NCBI RefSeq assembly: GCF_000189635.1
Contig: NW_002476260.1
Location: 1-64,000 of the forward strand
Direction of reading: 5' to 3'
Source: Tetrahymena thermophila SB210
Lineage: Eukaryota; Ciliophora; Oligohymenophorea; Hymenostomatida; Tetrahymenidae
Length of the DNA stretch: 64,000 nt
Positions 12,176 to 23,475 of the stretch are shown here, in pieces (within the stretch, counting starts at the first letter, position 1; every line of letters begins with the position of its first letter). The position numbers and the translations under genes are program-made. A model generated the notes under the pieces. It saw only the letters and a list, made by a program, of their open reading frames with translations, had not been told where the DNA came from and searched no databases.

Positions 12176-14040
12176 TTAATATTTAATTGAAATAAGTAAT
12201 ATTTTTAACTTTAATTATTGTATAGTCTTTCAATTAAATTTTCTAGATAGCTAGCTAGCTAACTTTCTTGTTAATTAATCAATTTACTTATTTTTTTGTT
12301 TTTTTCAGTATTTGTTAATTCACAAAAACAGTATATAACTAAAATTTTAGGAATACAATTAAATAATTAAGGATTGTGTTATCTCGATGACTTAGCCATT
12401 ATTTATTAATAATTTTACCATCATTTAAACAAATAAAACTCAAAGAATTAGTGCTACGTAAAAATTAATTAACTATTTCATTACAAATTGAAAAATTTCA
12501 GCACTATATTTAATTTCATTCTTTTAAAAATATCTTTAACTTTGAATGTATTTCTTCTTTATAAATATATACTTGTTCTTAAATACATAAAAGTAAATCC
12601 AGTAAAAAATTATTATTATTATTATTTGATTCTACTCAAAAAAGTAGAACAGACTAACTTATTTATCTATGAATTCAATAATTATGCTAAAGCTGTTCTT
12701 GTTTTTCTTGCTTCAAACATATAAATTTCTAAATCTATTTTATTCATTGAATATTCATTAATGAATTTGGGTATGCTTACCTAAAAATAGAAAATTCATT
12801 TGATTTTAAAATACTAAATTAGAAATTTTTTATTTTTACATATTGTTATATAATAATTAAAAAATTTACAAAAAATTTAATTATTTTGATTTTTACAATA
12901 AAAAAACTGTAATTGAATCTATCTAATTAATTTATATTGAGCATTAATAAAATCATAAATTTAAAAATATTATTGTAAATTGAAATTCTTTTCCTTCTAA
13001 AAATACATTATTATAATGCTATTTATTAAAAATTTATTGTTATTCTAGTTTATTAATTATTTCGATTGGAAGTAAGTATACATTTACATTTAAAAATGGT
13101 TTATTACATAGAGATATTACATATAAATTTATACTGGATCAATTATTTATTTTTTATGTAGTGTCTAAACAAATTATTTTTATTACTTGCTCTAACTAAC
13201 TAATCGAATTAAATAAAAAATAATAATTAAAAAACCTATTAAGTTTTATTTTTATTAAATTTACTATTATTATTTTCACAAAATGTTTAAAAAGCAAACA
13301 TCTTTAAAATAAATTTAAAAACTTATAATAAATAGTTATTTATTCATTAAAAATAGAACAGTGTTACATTTTTTTCAAAAGGTTGTTATCATAATATATT
13401 CAAGTAAACTCATCTTAATTACTTAATAAATGTATTTAATTATATATATATATTCATCTAATCATTAATTTAAAAAAAATTATTAAAGAGAATTAGAACC
13501 AAACAGTATAATAAATGCTTAACTAAAAGCTTGATTGTCTTAAAATTTTTTATTTTATTAATTAATTTTGAATGAATAATATAGTAATAAATAGTAATAT
13601 TTTAGCATGTAAGTTAAAAAAGTATATTCTAAAAATGGCAGACATTTTTCTTGTTTTTCTATATTTTGTAAAATAAAAGTTCAAATAGAATGATTTCTAA
13701 TTTTAAATAAATTTTAACTAATTATTATTTATGTGGAAAGAAAATTATAAGGTTAAAATAATTTAACAATATTTTGTAGTATTTAAACACACATTTATAT
13801 TTATTAGTAAAATATTTTTTATTTTTTAAGCAAATGAAATATTAATTTATGTAATCAATATTAATGATAAATTGGATTTAAAGATATTTTAGAATATTGA
13901 AAATAATTTAGATTGATTTTATTTTGTAAATAAATAAGAAAATATCAAATTTTAATTAAATTAAAAAGAGAGGATTTGGTAGATAGGATATTTGTTGATA
14001 AATTTGTGATAAATAATAGCAAAAAGATTTGAAGGAAGAT
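12176..14040. other. AT-rich divergent intergenic region
   Basis: About 1.9 kb between the histidine kinase (minus) and the kinase/TPR gene (plus), so it should hold both promoters. No coding frame is convincing. It contains short simple repeats (TTA runs near 12610) but no recognisable motif. Confidence 0.6.
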
Positions 14041-17000
14041 ATGTTTAATTTTGAGAATTTGTTTGATTCTTTAAGTTGCTATATGAGTTTAAGCAAAGAA
14101 GAGAAAGAATAAGAGTAGCTTGAGATGCTAATGGGGTAGATACTAGAAATTTAAGAAGGCAGAAAAGAGTAGGATGAAGAAATTTTAAATATTAGTCATA
14201 ATAAATACATATAATTGTCAGCTAAAAAAATATGTGATTTATAATATGATAATCCTACATAATATTAAATTGACTTAGAATAACTTGTTGATTAATAATT
14301 GGATGATTTATTAGCTAACTCTGATAAGGATTCTAAAGCTTATTATAGTGCAGTCAAATCATTTTTGGAATAAGCTAGATTCATGAATTGACTTTTTAAG
14401 ATATAGGACAGATGATGCAGAAAAAGAAATTTTAAATTGTGATAATCTTAAAGTCATAGATAGCAAAGAGTAATTTAATACAATTGAAAGAATTCTGCAT
14501 CAATAATCTAAAAATGTAGTTAAGGATAGCTTATAATGCATCGATTAAGTAGAAAATAATCAAGAAAGATATTTTGATGAACTTATTGGAGAAGTAACTA
14601 TTGAGAATAGCGAAACAGCTTTTTCTTATTTTGAAGTTAGTAAATATCAAAAGGCAATTGATTATTTTTTCAAATCAATAAAGCAAGACAAAAAAGGAGA
14701 AAAGAAATTAATTTATTTAAGAAAGATTGCATAATGTTTTTGGAATTTAGGAAAAAATGATGAGGCTATTGAATTGTTTAAAAAATTAGAGAAAATGACT
14801 GGATCTAAGAATAGAATAATACAATTAGATTTAATCATAGTCTACTACGAAACAAGAGATCATCAGCTGATGTTTGAAAAAATAAACGAAATAGTATCTT
14901 CAGAGGATATTCCTGCCATACTCATCTGCTTTGATTTTATTTTTTACGCTAAATAAGAAATTCAACCAAATGATACTAACTTTTAGAGCTTTATGATTCT
15001 GTTTGTTAAAAGATATTGAATTGAAAAGAAATTCCTCTTTAAAAAAAAGCACATAAGAATTCTATTTCTATGATGGAAAATATTCTTGCGAAGAAAGACT
15101 CATACATTTTATTCAACTTACTAAATGTAAAAGGAAAAATAAATATTTTGAGATAAAACTATGAAAATGCAGAATAAATATTTTAAAAACAGTTTAATGT
15201 CATTCATTAAATGTAACCATTAATCCTAACATAATGGACAAGGGTGCTAAGAGATCATACTTAAAAAAATAATCATTAAAAATTTAAAGTTAAAGATTAG
15301 ACTCTTTTAATGAAAACAAACTTTTCTCAAGTTTACATTTGCAAATTAGACAAATAAGAATAATAGAGCAGCAACGATGCTTAGTAATTTTAGGATAAAT
15401 CTTATGTTCTCAAAAGAGTTGAGTTAACAGGTGATTATTAGAGTGAGTTACTTGAGCCAAGCTTTTAATTCATACTAAAGCATGAAAACATAGCCTCTAT
15501 AATAGATTACTAGGTGATAAATAATTAATTAGAAATTTTGATGGACTATTATCCTGAAGGTAGTATTGTAAACTACTTGCAAAAGAACTAAGAATGGCCT
15601 TGGTTGGAGCGTTTAAAGATTTTTGTGAATATTACTAACTGTGTCTAATTTATTCATTACAATGAATTAATACATAAAGATTTGAAGTTATTAAATATTT
15701 TAATTGATTCGAAAGGAAAGCCCTCTATTACAGATTTTGGAATATCTGAGCTTTAGGCTTGTAAGTAAATATAATAAAATAAATATGGAACTGCCAAGTA
15801 TAGTGGAAAGGAATTTTAATTAGATAGCAATATGAATCTTGACGATCGTTCTGACATATATTCAATTGCTGTTATTTTGGTAGAACTAACACTCTAAAGA
15901 GGTATTTACTAGAAAGAAGTGAGCTAGTCTGTTGATCTTACTAAAGAAAAAGGATTACTCTCTGATGATGCTCTAGATTTCTTAAAAGGAATGATTGATT
16001 ACTCTTCAAAATAAGTTAGACCTAATTCTTAAGAAGTAAACTCCTTTTTTGAATATGAATACTATGCCAGCTGTTTATATCAGTTTTCAGAAAAGTCTAA
16101 ATATCCTAATTTCTCAATATTCAAAAATAAATTAGCAAAGGATAAAGGAGAAATGGAAATAGGATTGTATAATAAAATATGGAGTGAAAAGAGAGGAGAT
16201 ATAATAAAGGAAATCTTACCCTACTACTTGAATGAGAAAACTAAATAGAATTTTTATTAAATATAGCTTTAAGTTATTACAAATACAGTTGAATCTGCAA
16301 TTCAACTAAATTTATTAAGCTTTGTAAAATCAGACTAAAAATTATTTAAAAAAACCATAAAATCATTTGAATAGTACAAACAATACTGGGGAAGTATCTC
16401 TTTTATGGTTTTTGAAATTTTACTTGATGAATAGGACTCCTCTAAAAACATAAAATTAATAGAAACTTATTAAAATTTATAATATTTTTTCTTAAAAAAT
16501 ATATTTAGTGGAGTATACAGTGAGTTGCTGAAAACATAAATTGAATTCTCAATCATAACTATGTCAATAAAAATGCTAAAAGAATAAAATTTGATTTCTG
16601 ATTTTATTAATGATGTTAAATAAATTTTGGAAGAGATTATAGATAAGGACTGTGAAAAACTACTTATTGAAGAAATTGAAGAATACGTTGCAAATTGTGG
16701 ATTTTACAAATAATCAGATTTTTCTCTTCTATTCAATGAGGAGTTATATATTAATAGATCTCTTCAACAATAGGATATATATCTTAATAATTAATCTTAT
16801 CAATTGAGTTTTTAAAAACCTAACAAATAAAACTAAAATTCAAGACAAGGACTTTAACTAATCTTGAATATGTTTCAGTATATATCTTCCCAAGATAATT
16901 ATATAAATCCTGAAGATTCATAATAAACAAATAAAGAAAATCAAGAATAAGAGAATAAACCAAATGGAAGTAGCTTAAAAGAAATGTATGATTTTGTTAG

Positions 17001-17154
17001 TTAAATAGCTAGTAACTAAAAGCAAAGTTATTAATTCAAGAGCGATGAAATATTTAATTCTCAATATGAAGTTCAAAGTGATGATTTTTTAGATGATGAT
17101 GGTGATAGCTATGACGATTTGACTTTACCAAAAAGGAAGAATTAGGAAAATTGA
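14041..17154 (+). CDS. TPR-like and protein kinase domain protein, with apparent +1 frame breaks
   Basis: Opens at ATG 14041 (MFNFENLFDSLSCYMSLSKE). The frame changes near 14384-14391, 14997-15017 and again between 15025 and about 15160; each change is +1, so the three sum to the original frame. Segment 2 has TPR-like helices (KLIYLRKIAQCFWNLGKNDEA). Segment 4 is a protein kinase: invariant Lys in YVLKRVEL, catalytic loop IHKDLKLLN (HRD variant with Lys), DFG in SITDFGIS, a degenerate APE region (KYSGKEF) and helix F SDIYSIAVILVEL. The glycine loop lacks glycines. The C-terminus is Gln-rich and ends acidic. A kinase-only start at ATG 15070 (694 aa) is the alternative if the upstream pieces are not joined. 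No intron with GT-AG ends explains the breaks. This could be a recent pseudogene, base-call errors, or a frameshifting gene. Confidence 0.7.
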
Positions 17155-17530
17155 AATAAATTTATGAATTAAAAATAATCAACAATACAAAAATGATATG
17201 ACAATGATTATTTAAATAGCTAAATATTTATTAAAAAGTTTTTAATTTCTTAATAAATTATATACTAAAATTACGTTTTTTAATTTTATCAAAATAATTA
17301 GCACTTAACAAATTTAATTAATATATTAGAAAAATAGAGAAACTTATTAAATTAATTTTAGAAATATGAGAAAAAAACTATGTGTATAATATGATGGGTG
17401 GTCAGACTTACCTAGTGAATAATTTATGAAATTGCAGTATTAAAGACAATAATGTATTAATAAACATTTAACAAAAGAATTAATAAATTATTTTTGTTAT
17501 ATAAAAAGTAATTAAAATTTAAATAATTTA

Positions 17531-17975
17531 TTTTGTAAATGATTTAATTAATAATGTTAATGATTATTTTAATATAACTTTATTTATATGTAGTTGGGTT
17601 ATTTTAAATTTAATAGCAAATAATTAGATATTATTTATTCAAAAATTTGTTTTCTTTACGAAGCAATAAATGTCATTTAATAAATTTTAATAAATTAATG
17701 TAAATTAAGCAGTTTAAACTGAGCCCATAAAATATTTACTAAATTAATTTATTCTGTAAATGATTTAATTAATGATGTTAATGATTATTTTAATATAACT
17801 TTATTTATATGTAGTTGGGTTATTTTAAATATGATAGCAAAAAAATTAAATATATTTTATTTAGAACTTTGTTTTATTTATGAAGCAATAAATAGCATTT
17901 AATAAATTTGAATAAATTAATGTGAATAAAGCATTTTAAACTGAATCAATAAAATAAATACTGATTTAATAATCT
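17531..17975. repeat. Two-copy tandem duplication, about 221-bp unit, noncoding
   Basis: The block beginning TTTTGTAAATGATTTAATTA at 17531 recurs, slightly changed, about 221 bp downstream. It includes the shared string TATATGTAGTTGGGTTATTT and a later shared GAAGCAATAAATG/GAAGCAATAAATA segment. No open frame spans the copies. It sits in the convergent gap between the kinase gene (plus) and the gene ending at 18236 (minus). Confidence 0.85.
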
Positions 17976-18235
17976 TTTTAGATGTTTATAGTTTCACATT
18001 CGTAAATAAAATAGGATTTAAAAATAAATATTATTAGATTTTAATTAATTAATTAATTTATAAAATTTTAAGTGAGTGAGTAAAGGAAGGAAGGGTTTAA
18101 TTTGAAAATAATTTAGTTAATTTTTAATATAATTTTAGGATGTATTCATTTTAAGTTTTGTATTCAATTTATTTTTTCTTTTTAGTATCAATTTATTTAT
18201 TTCTTTTTTTATTCATTTATTTATTTATTTATTTA

Positions 18236-19564
18236 TCAGCTTATTACTCTATAGCCGCATTCTCCTCTATGCATGAGTCTTTCCTCATTTTATTGCTCTT
18301 TTTAGATTTTTTCGAATTATTTATATTCCTCAGGGTAGAACTTTTCCATGAATATTTAAGTTTCCAAAGCATATTGAAAGTCTTCTTTTCCATAGTTATT
18401 AAGTTACGAATGCTTCTTCTTTTTTTAATATTCTCCTTAAACTTATTTACGTAATGTATTGAGGTGGTTGATATGACTCTAGTTGATCTAAACTTTTGTA
18501 ACAAATATTGCTTCTATTTCATTAGGGATAGGGTAATTAGAATGATATTAAAGTTCGGGAGGGAATTAACAAAATATGTTCCACACAAAAACATCAACTA
18601 CGATTGTAAATCCGTCAATAGTAGTCAGTAAGTTTTCTTTAAGAAGAACCTTTTCTCCTTTTTTAACTTTCAAAAAATTATCCATGAAACAATTAAATAT
18701 CTACTGCCTAGTTACTGAGCTGCAGTAATCTAGGACGCCTGTTCTAAGAGCGAAATATGAAATATTATCATCTTTAAGTCCAATCAAATTAAGTAGCTTT
18801 TGACTTATTTAGATGTTTTTAATCGATATGTTTTCTTAATTGAAATCAATTCCATTCACCCCAATTATAAAATAATCTTCCTTACTAAAATTTTTATTGA
18901 TGTATTCTTGAACAAATTAAAGTTTGTAAATTTCTCTTTGCTATTACAAAGTAATTAATTTATCCAATTCTTGTTCGTATGTTTTTTTTAGGTGTTTTAT
19001 CAAAAAGTTAAATCCTTAGGCTATTACTTAATATTTCTTTACTCTAAGAGATAAAGCATGTTTTTCTTTGTCTTGAGTATTATCTAAAAGATGGCAGATG
19101 TACTTATAATTAGTAGAAAATTAAACAGGTTATAGATGAAGCAGCGTAGTTATTATCTTCTTTTCTATAGAATTTATTTGTTTCTAGCGATCGCTAAATT
19201 CTATAGAGTCTTTATGATCTATTTCAATCAAAACATCACCGGGAAGGTGAAAAAATCTATCTTCGCTAATAGGTCTTTGTACGGATTAAGTATCTACAAT
19301 AGCAAATGGTTTGGCAATCATTTAATTTTTAGAAGCCTTTTTATTCTCATCAGAACTCTCACTCATGTAAGTTTATGACTAAAAATTGTAAGGTAATGAT
19401 TAAAGTGAATCAGCTGACCCAATTTACAATTAATTTATTGCCTCCAAAGTGGATTAATCATTTGACTTTTAAGAATTCTCATAATTCAACTAGTGGTATA
19501 TATATTAACTAGAATCTTGCATCTCTTGATCATCTTAATCATTGCTGTAATATTCGATTTCCAT
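18236..19564 (-). CDS. Unrecognised protein, 442 aa, single exon
   Basis: A continuous ciliate-code frame from ATG 19564 to TGA 18236, 443 codons with no intron. The N-terminal 80 residues are acidic, Gln- and Ser-rich (MEIEYYSNDQDDQEMQDSS). The middle (from about residue 95) is ordered-looking, with PISEDRFFHLPGDVLIEID and then a helical part. Residues about 205-330 (YFIIGVNGIDFN to TIDGFTIVVDVFVWNIF) have alternating strand/helix character with a faint PAS-like look. The C-terminus is charged and coiled-coil-like (YKQFEKIQKEQQNEER). I do not recognise a family; a nuclear regulatory role is possible but not shown. The plus-strand frame at 18158-18454 is its shadow. Confidence 0.85.
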
Positions 19565-21714
19565 TTTTGCGATTAAATTTAATTTTAAATATTTATACTC
19601 TTAGAATATGCTTAAGTCTAAGCACTTATATGTTGTTTTATTAATGTTTTTATTTTAGTCTGATTTTGTATTAATTTCCTAAATTAATTATCATATAAAC
19701 GTATGAATGAATGAATAAATAAATATATCTATTTACTTATCTTATTTTTCTATCAACTTTACATGTAGATTGTAATCATCACCCACCAAACCAAACCAAG
19801 CAAGCAAATAAGCACATTATGATATTTAACTATTTTTAATATAAATTAGTATTTAACTTCTTTTCCTTTTTGCGTAATCTCACTATCTATCTCAATAAAT
19901 ATCAATAAGATCCAAAGCATGAATTTATCAAATTACATAACTCTAGTTTTTTATAACTTTCTTTAAACTAAAATTAATTACATATACTAACAAATTCATA
20001 TCAAATTAATATATAAATAATAACACAGACATTCAGTCAGTCAGACAAACAAACAATCAATAAAATTCATCTTTTTACCAAAATTAATTAAAAAATAAAA
20101 TTCTCAACATGTTTTTAGCTAAATTTTAGTTTGTAAAATAAAATAAATTTTTAAGTTATATTTATAAAATATTTATAAAATTAATTATTATTTTCTATCT
20201 TAAATAATAATAGTACTTAGAGTTAATTAATAAAAAAAGTTATATTTGTTATTTAAGAATAGCATGCGTTGCATTGATTGTGTTTAATTTAAATGTCTAT
20301 TTCAATTTATTTTTATGATTTTGGTAATGTAAAGATTTTAAGGTTTAAAGTAAGTCTTATCAGTTAATTAATTTATTTATTTTATAAAGTAAGTTATAAA
20401 ATAAATTTCGAGTGTTTTTTTAAGATTTATTTTACAAAAAATTCTTAAAATATATTAATGTATTAAATATATTATTATTCCAGGCGCATATTTGTATTGA
20501 GCTAATCAAGTAAATTAGTGACCTAAAATTTTAAATGCTTAGAAAATATTATAAAAATGAGTAGATAATTTTAAATAAATAAATAAATAGAATATGATTA
20601 ATTATTTTCAAAATTTCAAAAGACTTAAAAATTTAGATGATTATTTTTTTTTATAAAAATCTATTTATTATCATATCTATAAAAAGCTGTGTAAAATTTA
20701 TTAGATTTTTAAATAAAATTTAATCATTTTTAATTTAGTTATTCAAACATTTTTACATTTGCAATTCATCAACTAAAAAAATGAATTTTCGAATTGTTCT
20801 AATTTTAAATAAAAAAATTTAGAAGATTTTGATCTAAATTTTTTGTTAACCTTTCAAAAATAAATGTGAAAAATTTAAATACTTCTTGTTTTTTATTTAA
20901 TTTACTTTAAACTATTGATCAATCTTGAATTATTTTTTTTATGCCTATTTGATGATTTAAACTTAGAAAAAACTAAAATATTTAAATATTTATCAAATAA
21001 ATTGATATTTTTTTAAAATTCAAGATATCTTTTTTCGTAAAGATTTTAAATAATTTTATTCAAAAAAATTTTATTTTAAATTTTCTAAAATTATTTTTAA
21101 TTAAAATTTATTTTGAGATTATTTTATATTAAATTTTCATGCAAATTAAATTATTTAAAATTTTCAAAATTTATCAAAAATATTTCCAAAGCTATTTTAA
21201 AAATTTGCTTATTTCATTTAAATAATACAAAAAGATAAAGATTAGCTGATATTGTAATTTATTACTTATCTTATCTACAAAATAATTATAAATTAAGAGT
21301 TTATTTAAATAAAAACAAAGAAATTTTAAGAATCAAAAAGAATTTAAATTCTGCTTAATTAAAAAATATTTAAATATTTTTCGTAATTATTTATTTGTTG
21401 TAATGTCATTATTACCTAATCAACAATCGCAAATTATGTTTCCTATTTTTAATGCAAAATGGATGATAGCTTATTAGATCGTTTTTATTAGATTTAAATT
21501 TATTAAAAAATTTAGTTATTCAATTTAGAAAAAAATAAATCTTCTATTTTAAACCATTGCTCTTCAATTTATTATTTAATGAATCTCTTTCTAAGTTGAA
21601 AAAAATTAATTAATTAATAAATTATTTTTCATTAAAAGCTAATAAATTAAATAAAAAAGCTAGGAGAAGTTCTAAAAATAACTTTAATAAACACTGCAAG
21701 AGCTAAATAGTAAA
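19565..21714. other. AT-rich intergenic, no gene seen
   Basis: About 2.1 kb between divergent genes. It is almost entirely A/T with homopolymer and AATT motifs and has no frame with coding character. A CA-containing patch at about 19780-19810 (CCAAACCAAACCAAGCAAGC) stands out in composition only. Confidence 0.6.
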
Positions 21715-22374
21715 ATGTTGTAAAGAAGCAATAACCACTTTGAAATCGAAGACTTTAATATTCTTCATATGGAGAAAGTAGCTAACCTCATTTTTAGAAG
21801 CTATTCTGAAGTCAACTTAGTTTGGAACATACTTTAATGCAAGAGAGAACAGGCTAAGACTGCTATTCTTAGAAGACTTTAAAGATGTCTCAAAGACAAT
21901 CTCTCTCACGTAGCTGTCCAAAACAACAGAGTGGTTGCTTGCGTTATTTCAATAGACTTAAAAAATTTAGAAGATCTCCTTAAAGATGAAGCTTAACAAA
22001 AACTTCCTGAGCCATTCTAGTATTTGAGTCAAGTCAATCGTGGCTTCCACGATTACATGGTTTAATTCAACAAAGAAGAATCTCATGTTAAGTCTTCAGT
22101 TATGCTTTTCTGTGCTGTTGAGCCCGAATTCCAGCAAACACTTCTTTTCTTCAACCTCGTCTAGTGGAATATCGATTAAATGATACTATCAAGATACAAA
22201 AAGTATTTCGGCATAGCTGGTATTTAATCTCGCTTTATGAAACTAGCTAAGGATAAAGTCAGTTAACTTCAAACACATTCTATCAATGATAAAGAAAATA
22301 AAGAAATTAACAACTATGAACTAGGTCTTTTGTCCTATGACCTACAACCTTTGCTACCAAGACCATCACTTTGA
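21715..22374 (+). CDS. Small GNAT-like acetyltransferase-related protein, 219 aa
   Basis: A single exon from ATG 21715 to TGA 22374 (220 codons), with noticeably higher GC and better codon bias than its surroundings, suggesting good expression. The N-terminal half (FEIEDFNILHMEKVANLIF) resembles the first strand and helix of GNAT-fold acyl-CoA N-acyltransferases, followed by DNLSHVAVQNNRVVACVISI, which fits the strand pair before the acetyl-CoA site. The second half (PEFQQTLLFFNLVQWNID) is helical. The typical Q/RxxGxG/A pyrophosphate loop is not evident, so activity is uncertain and the assignment rests on fold pattern only. No signal peptide or membrane segment. Confidence 0.7.
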
Positions 22375-23475
22375 AAGTAATCAATTACTATTGAATAATG
22401 ATTAATTATCTATACTAACATACTACACTGAAAGAGTGTTAACTAAAAAGCAACTAGAAATTTATCATCTCGACAAGCAAACTATTTTTAAATTACTTTA
22501 TATAAAAAAACGTATTATAAACCAAAAAGCATTTAAACTAACTTAAATGAATGATCAAAGATAATTCTTAGAAATAAAACTTCTATTAAAATATTTATAT
22601 TGTATGTACTCTATCTTTATCAACTGTATTTACTTTAAAATTACTTTCAATTTCTATATGAATTTTTGCTAAAAAATATATTTTGATTTTGTTTCTGTAC
22701 TTAGTTAGCTAAATAATTAGCTAACTAACTTAAATTCTACTCAAAATTAATCTAAGTAATTGTGAAATTGAAATTGACTTAGAAGGAAATTTAAATAATT
22801 TTGAAAACTTTTTTATTTCTGCTTATTTAATTTGCTTTCTCATTAAATTTTAGAATAGAAGGGTAGAGTTTGCGTAATCTAAAGAATAGGAAGATGAATC
22901 GGATTATTTAAAAGTAATTTATTAATTCATGCTTTCTTGACAACTTTAAATTTATTCACAATGAAAAAAATCCCCAAATAATCAATGCAAAATTATATTT
23001 AACAGTGTTTGTGTTTTCTTGGATAGCAAAAGAATTATTGAATTATTTAATTTTAATGAATTCAAACTAGCAATTATAAATTCCTTCATTAAGCGATTCA
23101 GATCAGTATTTTTATAGATGCTATCAAGAAAAATATTTAATGCGTAATAAATTTTGATTTTTGATGAAAAAATTGGCATTAAATATCAGAAACACCTTAA
23201 AATTTAATTTTGATTAATATTCACAACTTTAATTAAAGTAAAAATTTAGGATCTCTTTTTTTATTTCTTTTCTAGTCAGCATTTATTTTGAATTGATATT
23301 TTTTTTATAAAATAAATCAATTAATTGATTTATTTATTAATTGTTTCTGTTCAAGAAAGTTCGATAGTCTCTATTAATATATTAAGAAAACAAAACTTAT
23401 AAATTATCTAAGCAATCTTCTAATTAATTTTTATATATTTATTAAACATAGATCTTAATAGTTTTTATATTTAAA
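22375..23475. other. AT-rich intergenic
   Basis: 3' region of the GNAT-like gene and 5' region of the septin. The segment 22850-22920 is slightly more purine-rich, and a minus-strand open frame of 65 codons sits at 22982-23179, but neither has a recognisable product or good support. Confidence 0.5.

Noticed and set aside
12488-12724. Plus-strand hydrophobic open frame
   Set aside because: It begins at TTG, not ATG, and its composition is that of the surrounding AT-rich intergenic DNA; there is no motif or codon bias.
14389-14391. TGA read as a sense codon (selenocysteine or full reassignment)
   Set aside because: Other genes in the window end cleanly at TGA, and reading through TGA here enters the wrong frame rather than the coding one.
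18158-18454. Plus-strand Phe/Leu-rich 98-codon frame
   Set aside because: Antisense to the 3' half of the well-supported 442-codon minus-strand gene.
22982-23179. Minus-strand 65-codon open frame with a plausible ATG
   Set aside because: No recognisable motif or splice partner and no neighbouring support; kept only as a remark in the intergenic entry.
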